Source of the DNA: an uncultured Oscillospiraceae bacterium
GTDB taxonomy: Bacteria > Bacillota > Clostridia > Oscillospirales > Ruminococcaceae
Assembly: GCA_910587135.1 (NCBI GenBank)
Contig: CAJULF010000083.1
Span: 1-8,825, forward strand
Length of the DNA stretch: 8,825 bases
Reading direction: 5' to 3'
How positions within the stretch are numbered: position 1 is the first letter of the stretch; the number at the start of each line of letters is the position of its first letter. The position numbers and the translations under genes were made by a program. Shown here piece after piece: positions 1 to 5,929 of this stretch. The notes under the pieces are model-generated. The model was not told the origin of the DNA and made no database searches. It was given only the letters and a program-made list of their open reading frames with translations.

Positions 1-105
1 AGTTTCATTTTCATTTGTACTTTATTTTGGGGGCTGTACCTAGGGGAGGGTTCAAATCCACTTTTGTGTCGAAAATATCTGTGGACCGCGAATCCTGTTT
101 TTTAT
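1..105. other. Left-edge non-coding stretch
   Basis: I see no convincing gene here. There is a short motif resembling a tRNA T-loop at about 49-59, but its flanking bases do not pair as a T stem and no acceptor stem follows. An eight-base word, ggctgtac at 32-39, recurs in reverse complement at 131-138 inside the loop of the neighbouring hairpin, so the two could pair in an RNA. The stretch may be the tail of a plus-strand transcript that begins outside the window, but nothing identifies it. Confidence 0.3.
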
Positions 106-161
106 AAGATTTATGCCCACAATTGGCTTTGTACAGCCGTTTGTGGGCATAATATCTTTTT
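106..161. terminator. Hairpin, terminator-like
   Basis: A perfect 12-base inverted repeat (111-122 with 141-152) encloses an 18-base loop that itself holds a 4-bp stem (125-128 with 135-138). Allowing one bulged T at 153, the stem lengthens by five more pairs (106-110 with 154-158). On the plus strand it runs into five Ts at 157-161, which fits an intrinsic terminator for a transcript entering from the left edge. On the minus strand it lies just past the 3' end of the tRNA-Leu gene, so it could also end that transcript, although the T tract on that side is poor. Confidence 0.5.
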
Positions 162-174
162 GGTCACAACATCA

Positions 175-261
175 TGGTGCTGCTGACCGGACTTGAACCG
201 GTACGGTATCACTACCGAGGGATTTTAAGTCCCTTGCGTCTGCCGATTTCGCCACAGCAGC
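175..261 (-). tRNA. tRNA-Leu (anticodon UAA)
   Basis: Read on the minus strand this is a full class II tRNA. The acceptor arms GCTGCTG (261-255) and CAGCAGC (185-179) pair perfectly and are followed by discriminator A and an encoded CCA (177-175). The anticodon arm is AGGGA-CTTAAAA-TCCCT, placing the anticodon TAA at 227-225, so it reads UUA leucine codons. A long variable arm (CGGTA-GTGA-TACCG) is typical of tRNA-Leu, and the T arm ACCGG-TTCAAGT-CCGGT is perfect. The gene stands alone, with its own promoter about 50 bases upstream, and is co-oriented with the three protein genes to its right. No integrase or attachment-site duplication is visible beside it. Confidence 0.97.
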
Positions 262-316
262 AAAGCAGGTGTTTTATGCTTGTAAGTTTTAACCCGGCAA
301 GCAATCAACAAAATAT

Positions 317-345
317 ATTTTAACATATTTACATCCGAATGTCAA
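317..345 (-). promoter_or_regulatory. Sigma-A type promoter of tRNA-Leu
   Basis: On the minus strand TTGACA (345-340) is followed after exactly 17 bases by TAAAAT (322-317). This is a near-consensus vegetative promoter. Transcription would start near 310 and give a leader of about 50 bases before the mature tRNA. The -35 hexamer sits in the centre of a dyad: ATCCGA (351-346) and TCGGAT (338-333) flank it on the two sides. This could be an operator or chance. Confidence 0.8.
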
Positions 346-351
346 TCGGAT

Positions 352-544
352 TTATCTTTAATTTATTGAATTTGCACATAATATATTATTTCAGCCGGCG
401 ATCTTTGTTGCTTTATCACAAACGCAAATGCAGCTAAGCATGGTGTTGAGAGAAGAAATAAAAAACAAATCAGAAGATAATCCTCACAACAGTCAAAAAC
501 GAAGCAAAGCACATTATTCAGAACATCATATTCTTCTGACCATA
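352..544. other. Intergenic stretch, no supported gene
   Basis: Between the tRNA promoter and the hairpin after the diguanylate cyclase gene I find no supported gene. A 62-codon open frame exists on the minus strand (551-363) with a hydrophobic, Cys-rich middle. It starts inside the hairpin arm and has no properly spaced ribosome binding site, so I do not call it. Confidence 0.4.
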
Positions 545-582
545 TGCGCATTCTCTCGGCTCTTTTGCCAAGAGAATGCGCA
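545..582 (-). terminator. Hairpin after the diguanylate cyclase gene
   Basis: A perfect 12-base inverted repeat (545-556 with 571-582), extended after one mismatch by a further 3 bp (558-560 with 567-569), closes a six-base loop. It begins eight bases after the stop codon of the minus-strand gene, the usual place for a terminator. Neither side carries a good T tract (TATGG on the minus strand), so it may act only as a weak terminator or as a 3'-end stabilising stem. Confidence 0.5.
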
Positions 583-590
583 GGTTTTGA

Positions 591-2501
591 TTATCGCCTG
601 TGGGTTTTTCTCTGCGTTTTTACACGGTACATATCCTCGTCTGCCAGCTTTTCAACCAGTTCGCGCGATTTATCGGACAGCCTTGCTGTATGAAATCCGC
701 TGCTGCAGCCCAGCTTGTAAGGCACTTCCTCGGTACGGTTGTAAGCCTCAAGGAAACAGTTTATTTTGTCAATGAATACTTTTGTTTCCGCTGCGGAGTA
801 TCCCGACAGAATTGCCATAAACTCGTCACCGCCCATACGGGAGCACACACTTCCCTCCGGAAGACTGCTGCGGATTGCCTCGGCAGTCTTGAGTATGGCG
901 TTGTCACCGCCTTCATGTCCGAAATTGTCATTTATCACCTTAAGGTTATCAACGTCTGCGCAGATGATGGTTATCGGCTTATCCTCCGCCAGAGAGTTTT
1001 TCATCAGCTTATCACCGAAAATCTCCAAACCTCTGCGGTTGTACAGCCCCGTAAGCGGGTCGCGCACATAGAGCTCCTCCAGCCTTGATACCACATATTC
1101 CAGTTCATTTTTCATATAAAAGCTTCCCACATTATGACATATGGTGGAGAGCCATATGGCGAAGAAATCTCCCTTTCCATGAATACTCGACGGCTCATAT
1201 GCGATATAGCCGATAAAAGTGTCTTTAAAATATATAGGCGAAAAGGCAAAAGTGACACGGCTTTCGGCTTCGAGAATTTTTTCGGGCACAAGCCACGACG
1301 ACGGAAATTCCAAACCATTGGGGATATTGTGACCGTATTGCACCATAGAAAGCATTGTTTCTGATATTCCGTAATCGATGCCCTTTATCTCCTCTTCGGG
1401 GCAAAGCATGCTTTTCCTTTCCACATCTGAACATACACATATGAACATTTTCTTAAAATCAAAAAATTCAGCCGCAAAATCCGTATGTCTGTAAATTTCC
1501 GCGGAGCTTACCGCGCTGGCAAACTGAGTATTCATATCCAGAATATATGAGTTAAACTCCCTGAAATCATTAAGCTCCTTATATTTTGCAGAGTAGAAAT
1601 CGGTCTTGACAGCGCTTTTTTCGCCGCAGCCGCATGATTGGTTTTTTATAAGCGCCGATTCAACGTAGGTTATCTCGGGAACAGCTTCGTTGCGCCATGC
1701 GCGCAGTAAAATATCCACCGCGGTTTTGCCCGCCTCAGCATAAGAGGGTCTGACCGTGGTAAGCGTGGGGTCATAATCCTCACAGTCCTTGATACCGTCA
1801 AAGCCCGTAACAATAACATCATCGGGAATTTTGTAGCCGTTTTCTTTAAGGTAATCCATGCAGAAGAACGCCATAGTGTCGTTGGCGCATACTATAGCTT
1901 CGGGTCGTTGCTCGGATCTCATGAATCTCTCCGTGCAGTCCTTTGCCTTTATCCAGAATTCTCCGTAGCCTATGCGCTCTTCCTCAATCGGTATGCCGTA
2001 TTCCGTCAGCACCTTTTTATATGCGGCAAGCCGCTCCTCTGTCTGAAGGTTGCCCGGAAATCCTCCGATAAAGTTTATCCTGCGTTTACCATGCCGCTCT
2101 ACAATATGCCGTATAACGTATTCCATTGCGACCCTGTCGCTCAAATCAACATTGATTTTCAGCCTGTGGTCGGGGTCGTTGATATTTATCATGGGTATAC
2201 CGTGCTTGCCGCATTTCTCCGATACACTGTAAATCACTCTTTCATCAACAATAGAGCCGCCGAGAATGATCACTCCGTCAACCAGATCATAATTTATCAG
2301 ATTAAAAATTTCCGATTCTCCCCTGACTATGCTTTCGGGAAGCGTCTTACGGGAATTTATGTCGGGCTTTTGTATCAATGAAGCAAAAATCAGAAGGTTT
2401 ATGTCCAGTTCCTCACAGCGGCTGTTTATTCCGTCGATGACTCTGCTTTCATATTCCCAGTTATAGCCTGTTACACAAACAGCTATTGTCCTACGGCTCA
2501 T
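591..2501 (-). CDS. Soluble LacI-type sensor / GGDEF diguanylate cyclase
   Basis: A 636-residue protein predicted to make c-di-GMP from two GTP in the cytoplasm under control of a small ligand; no signal peptide or membrane segment is visible. Residues about 3-285 resemble the sugar-binding domain of LacI/GalR regulators (VDGVIILGG near 76, CANDTMA near 205, VIVTGFDG ending near 236, LTTVRPSYAEAG near 247) but lack the DNA-binding helix-turn-helix. A CGCGE motif near 290 ends this domain. Residues about 300-465 may be a GAF-like fold (weak call). A short helix leads into the GGDEF domain, with DPLTGLYNRRG at 481-491, DVD-N-K-ND-FGHEGGD near 516-533, and an intact GGDEF at 557-561. The inhibitory RxxD site expected five residues before GGDEF is replaced by PEGS, so product feedback is probably absent. 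I chose the ATG at 2501 because GGAGG lies seven bases upstream; the frame also opens at a TTG at 2519, which lies before that site. The gene follows the amidase gene by 56 bases, suggesting one operon. The ligand is unknown. Confidence 0.9.
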   Translation of the reverse strand: MSRRTIAVCVTGYNWEYESRVIDGINSRCEELDINLLIFASLIQKPDINSRKTLPESIVRGESEIFNLINYDLVDGVIILGGSIVDERVIYSVSEKCGKHGIPMININDPDHRLKINVDLSDRVAMEYVIRHIVERHGKRRINFIGGFPGNLQTEERLAAYKKVLTEYGIPIEEERIGYGEFWIKAKDCTERFMRSEQRPEAIVCANDTMAFFCMDYLKENGYKIPDDVIVTGFDGIKDCEDYDPTLTTVRPSYAEAGKTAVDILLRAWRNEAVPEITYVESALIKNQSCGCGEKSAVKTDFYSAKYKELNDFREFNSYILDMNTQFASAVSSAEIYRHTDFAAEFFDFKKMFICVCSDVERKSMLCPEEEIKGIDYGISETMLSMVQYGHNIPNGLEFPSSWLVPEKILEAESRVTFAFSPIYFKDTFIGYIAYEPSSIHGKGDFFAIWLSTICHNVGSFYMKNELEYVVSRLEELYVRDPLTGLYNRRGLEIFGDKLMKNSLAEDKPITIICADVDNLKVINDNFGHEGGDNAILKTAEAIRSSLPEGSVCSRMGGDEFMAILSGYSAAETKVFIDKINCFLEAYNRTEEVPYKLGCSSGFHTARLSDKSRELVEKLADEDMYRVKTQRKTHRR

Positions 2502-2508
2502 TTTTATG

Positions 2509-2513
2509 CCTCC
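2509..2513 (-). promoter_or_regulatory. Ribosome binding site that fixes the cyclase start
   Basis: GGAGG on the minus strand lies seven bases before ATG 2501. It rules against the longer TTG-started reading at 2519, since a ribosome bound here could not start upstream of it. Confidence 0.85.
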
Positions 2514-2557
2514 AATCAATGTCGGTTACGGTATTGTCTGTCGGAGCTGTGCCCGCG

Positions 2558-5500
2558 TCACTCCACTTTTATTCCACCGCTGATATTCGGGTCGTTAAGA
2601 AGATCGTCTATTTCGGGGATACCCGTCTGTATATCCGATGTTTCTCCGCCCTCGGGTTCTTTTGTTCCTGTTGTTTCTGTAGTTTCCTGCGTTCCGCTCT
2701 CCCGCGTCTCCTCGGAGCCGCCGGTTTCATCAGACTCGTTCGTTTCGTTGGGTGCGGGAGTGTCGGACGTTTCGGGGTCGCTCGGGTTAACGGGTATCAC
2801 GGGGTTCTCGGGCAGATGGACCGTATCGCTGCCGTTGCCGCTGTATGTCAGCCCGCTTCGGGCAAAGTAGGCGTAAACACCGTTGGCAATGGCGTCCGCT
2901 ATACCCGATTGATTTTCGGCGTTCGCCATGATCATACACTCCCGCTCGTTGGAGATAAAGCCCATCTCCACCAGAACCGATGGAAAATCCTGCTGCAATG
3001 TCACCCAGTAGTAGCTGTATTTCGCGCCGCGGTCACTGTTTGTACCGTCGGCGTATACTCTGTCGTAAAAGCTCACCAGCTCGCTGTTTACAGCGCTTGC
3101 AAGCGGCTGCGAGAAAGGTGTGAAGTAGTAAACCTCCACCCCGTGCGGTTCTTCGCTCTCTACGCTGTTGCAGTGCAGCGAGAGGTACATATCCGCGTCA
3201 TAGGAGCGCGCAACGATGGGGCGCGTATCCGTGAGTATATACTCGCTCTCGGTTTTCAGCCTTACCACGGTCGCGCCCATAGCGGCGAGCTTCTCCTCAA
3301 GCTGCTTTGCTACGGCGAGATTTACCGCCTGTTCTGTAACGTGTCCCACTCCGCCGGGGTCAAGCTTGTCGGGCTTGCCCGCCATTCCGTATCCGTGCCC
3401 GGGGTCGATAACTATTATTTTGCCCGCAAGCGAGCTGGTGGGCACGTTGAAAGTAAGCATAAGATCGCCGTTTTCGTCGTAATACGCGCCGCTGCCGCTG
3501 TATATCCCCGCCTGCCGCAGCGTCAGCGCCAGCCTGAATTTAGGTATGCCGTTTTCCTCTATCGTTTCCCACTTGCCGCCGCTGAACATCGAGCAGTAAT
3601 CAAAGCTCGGAAGTCCCGTAACGGAGGTTATGTTGTCAAAGGTTATGTACACCGTCGGCGCGTTGTAGCTGCTCACACCGTAGGGACCGTCAAGGTCGTT
3701 GAAGAAATCCACGGGAGCGGTCACGTTAAAGCTTGCTTTATAGTCCATATGGAGCTTTATAAAGCTCTTTCCGCCACTGTTGCCTATCTCCTTTACGACA
3801 AGGCTGTTGTATCCCAGACCCGTATCGGTGAACGTGGTAACGTCAGAAGCGGCAAAGCGCTTCCCCGAGGTGGTTATGATGTAATCACCCGAATAATTCT
3901 TGATATAATCCAGCGTTCCCGCGGGGAGCTGTGAGAACATCGGCGATGGAATAGCTCCCGTTGTCAGAGCGTCGTAAACATTGGTGTAGTTGTTGATCAC
4001 ACGTATATAATTCACCGTTTCGGAATCTGAAATCACAGGCGAAATAGTTCCCACTACCTCTCCTGAGCCTATGCTCGACTGATCAACGACTATCTCCGCC
4101 TCGATATGCTTGGGCGGCTCGGGCTTAGCCTCAATGGTAACGCTGCCGCCCGTCATGTATTCCTCCAAACCGCTGTAAGTGGCATAGAACGAAACATTTC
4201 CGAGATACTGCTTTTCGCCGATGATGCCTTCCGCCACCTTATAGTATCCCACAAACTGCGCATATGAGCTGTTTGTATCCAGCTCGTCGCTGCTGCCCTT
4301 TTCAGTAAGATTTATCGTCTGACCGCCTATGGATGCGGACACATTCGAACCTCTGTATGCTGTCGCCACAAGCGAAAGCTGCGTACCGCCCTCCACGATT
4401 ATATCGGATGTCTGCTCAATGGAGCGCAGCACGTCCACATCGCGCTTTATCGAATATTTGTACTGCTTGCCCTTGTGCTCTATCACAAAGCTGTTCCAGC
4501 CGACCTCAAGGTCTTTTTGAATAAAGAAATTCCCCGCTTCATTGAGAGTTATTTCCTTTCCGTCAAAAAGTACGCCGAAATTCTCGTCAAAGGTTCCCAT
4601 AAACTTGACCGAATTATCAAACGTAACATAGCTCAGCTCCGTCGGAGAGATCATCTCCAGATCCTCAAAAACAGTATCGGGATTGATTTGATCCGAAAAA
4701 AACTTCAGAAGAGTGTCGGTAGTCCCGAGGGGATTCGCCGAGAGCGACGAAAGTGAATTGAACGCGCTGCCGCCGATGTCGGGGTAGTCCTCCATAGTGC
4801 TTAGCTGCCGCAGAAGCTGATCCTCATACCAGCCGTTATATTGACCTATCCTTTCATTAAGGTGCAGCACATACATCTTTGTGCCGCTGCTTTGCGCAAG
4901 CTCGTACCACCATGAAACTACGCTGTCAAATTTGAGCGCGCCGTCCCCCGTGGAGCCGTAAGCCTTTATCAGCGTAAAATCCGCATATCCCTTTTCAACA
5001 TACTTTTTTGTATCGCAAAAGCCGTCATACAACGCCTGAACGCTGTCCGCAGTTACCGACCCTTCCTCGTTCGAGGTATAGTTAGCCCACATATCGGAAA
5101 TAAGCAGCCCGACCGAGGTAGAGTTGTTCGTTCCCCGCACGACCTCCGACAGGGTGCGGCAGATGTACTCATTGGTTTCATACAGCCAGTTTTCATAGCC
5201 TATCCCCGAGCCGCTTCCCAGATATTCCGCATATATCTCGGGCGTATCCGCTGTGTAATAATTTGACAGAATTATCCCCGAGCAGGCATATTTCATTACA
5301 AATTTGTGCGCCGCCGCCGAAAATCCGTTTTTCAGACCGCCGCCCTGCTTGTAGACACTGTCCAGCAGCAGACCCACATCTAAGTCCACATAGCAATGCA
5401 GACCCGCTGTCCGTGCTGTTTCGCAGGCAACATACAACGCGTCCTTTGCCGCAAGGTCAAGATCAAACAACGGCTCGCCGTCGCTTGCCGACCTTATAAT

Positions 5501-5794
5501 GACCGCGTTCATCTTAAGCCCTATAAGCCTGACATAAAGCTCCGTAAGCTCTCCGCGCAGATCGCTCTCGGACATCTCCGCGTCCGCCGCGAAATCCACC
5601 CCCGGAGTTATCACCACGGCGCGCATTCCGTTCTGCAAATACACCATGCTCTCCATGCGGGTATCTTCCACGGAAGGTGCGCTCGGCGGAGCGGTAAAGT
5701 CGCTCTCGACGGGTTGTGCGCCGGCGTTTGTTGTAAATGTAAACATTCCCGCCGTTATCAGCACGGCAAGAAAACTTTTTAACAGCTTTTTCAT
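2558..5794 (-). CDS. Secreted amidase_3 with degenerate GHL10-like N-terminus
   Basis: A 1078-residue exported protein predicted to cleave the bond between N-acetylmuramic acid and L-alanine in peptidoglycan. Residues 1-26 are a signal peptide ending in AGA before Gln27. Residues about 50-365 look like an alpha/beta barrel related to the GHL10 domain of the upstream gene: KYACSGIILSNYY (168-180) aligns with YDVDGLHIDDYFY there, but the acidic residues are replaced (Asp-Asp to Ser177-Asn178), so this barrel is probably not catalytic. Residues about 385-560 appear to be beta-sandwich repeats (for example FDENFGVLFDGKEITL near 402), and 560-790 is a beta-rich part I cannot assign. Residues 791-980 are a zinc amidase_3 domain with all key residues: His800 (DPGHG), Glu821 (VTEQ), His874 (SLHCN) and catalytic Glu943 (VEMGF). 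A Pro/Thr/Glu/Ser-rich tail follows, without a sortase motif or membrane anchor. GGGG at 5806-5803 precedes the ATG by eight bases. The gene lies 135 bases after the lipoprotein gene. Confidence 0.9.
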   Translation of the reverse strand: MKKLLKSFLAVLITAGMFTFTTNAGAQPVESDFTAPPSAPSVEDTRMESMVYLQNGMRAVVITPGVDFAADAEMSESDLRGELTELYVRLIGLKMNAVIIRSASDGEPLFDLDLAAKDALYVACETARTAGLHCYVDLDVGLLLDSVYKQGGGLKNGFSAAAHKFVMKYACSGIILSNYYTADTPEIYAEYLGSGSGIGYENWLYETNEYICRTLSEVVRGTNNSTSVGLLISDMWANYTSNEEGSVTADSVQALYDGFCDTKKYVEKGYADFTLIKAYGSTGDGALKFDSVVSWWYELAQSSGTKMYVLHLNERIGQYNGWYEDQLLRQLSTMEDYPDIGGSAFNSLSSLSANPLGTTDTLLKFFSDQINPDTVFEDLEMISPTELSYVTFDNSVKFMGTFDENFGVLFDGKEITLNEAGNFFIQKDLEVGWNSFVIEHKGKQYKYSIKRDVDVLRSIEQTSDIIVEGGTQLSLVATAYRGSNVSASIGGQTINLTEKGSSDELDTNSSYAQFVGYYKVAEGIIGEKQYLGNVSFYATYSGLEEYMTGGSVTIEAKPEPPKHIEAEIVVDQSSIGSGEVVGTISPVISDSETVNYIRVINNYTNVYDALTTGAIPSPMFSQLPAGTLDYIKNYSGDYIITTSGKRFAASDVTTFTDTGLGYNSLVVKEIGNSGGKSFIKLHMDYKASFNVTAPVDFFNDLDGPYGVSSYNAPTVYITFDNITSVTGLPSFDYCSMFSGGKWETIEENGIPKFRLALTLRQAGIYSGSGAYYDENGDLMLTFNVPTSSLAGKIIVIDPGHGYGMAGKPDKLDPGGVGHVTEQAVNLAVAKQLEEKLAAMGATVVRLKTESEYILTDTRPIVARSYDADMYLSLHCNSVESEEPHGVEVYYFTPFSQPLASAVNSELVSFYDRVYADGTNSDRGAKYSYYWVTLQQDFPSVLVEMGFISNERECMIMANAENQSGIADAIANGVYAYFARSGLTYSGNGSDTVHLPENPVIPVNPSDPETSDTPAPNETNESDETGGSEETRESGTQETTETTGTKEPEGGETSDIQTGIPEIDDLLNDPNISGGIKVE

Positions 5795-5929
5795 TTTAAT
5801 TTCCCCATTTTGTTTATCTTTGTTTTTTCATATTTGGATTAAAATTGCTCTGAGCGCCACGAATCCCCCGAATGAGTTGCGGAATGGTCAGCGCCCCGCT
5901 TATTCGAGCGCCCGAATTCGCCAAAACCG
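5795..5929. other. Spacer between lipoprotein and amidase genes
   Basis: These 135 bases hold the amidase ribosome binding site. I find no convincing promoter or terminator, so read-through from the upstream gene is likely. The word agcgcc occurs three times on the plus strand (starting at 5853, 5890 and 5907), and gaat next to C- or G-runs also recurs, making the part near 5850-5920 more GC-rich and repetitive than the AT-rich part beside the amidase start. Confidence 0.4.

Noticed and set aside
1..15. A possible leftward gene start (ATGAAAATGAAA on the minus strand)
   Set aside because: No ribosome binding site lies upstream and only five codons are visible before the window edge.
45..66. 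A tRNA-like T-loop (GGTTCAAATCC)
   Set aside because: The flanking bases form only two pairs, and there is no acceptor stem, anticodon arm or CCA, so it is not a tRNA gene or a clear fragment of one.
175..261. tRNA-Leu as an integration site for a mobile island
   Set aside because: No second copy of the tRNA 3' end and no integrase gene are visible; the insertion sequences lie 7 kb away beyond an ordinary operon.
363..551. A 62-codon minus-strand frame encoding a hydrophobic, Cys-rich peptide
   Set aside because: It begins inside the hairpin arm after the cyclase gene, has no well-spaced ribosome binding site, no recognisable family, and lies in AT-rich DNA where such frames occur by chance.
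428..775. A 115-codon plus-strand frame
   Set aside because: It overlaps the end of the GGDEF gene and its hairpin, shows no protein-like pattern, and has no ribosome binding site; it is an antisense frame.
2558..2860. A sortase-anchoring signal at the amidase C-terminus
   Set aside because: The tail is rich in Thr, Glu, Pro and Ser but ends without an LPxTG-like motif followed by a hydrophobic segment and basic residues.
2486..3934. A 482-codon plus-strand frame opposite the amidase gene
   Set aside because: Its length follows from the codon bias of the amidase gene on the other strand. The amidase has a signal peptide and a complete active site, while this frame gives no recognisable fold.
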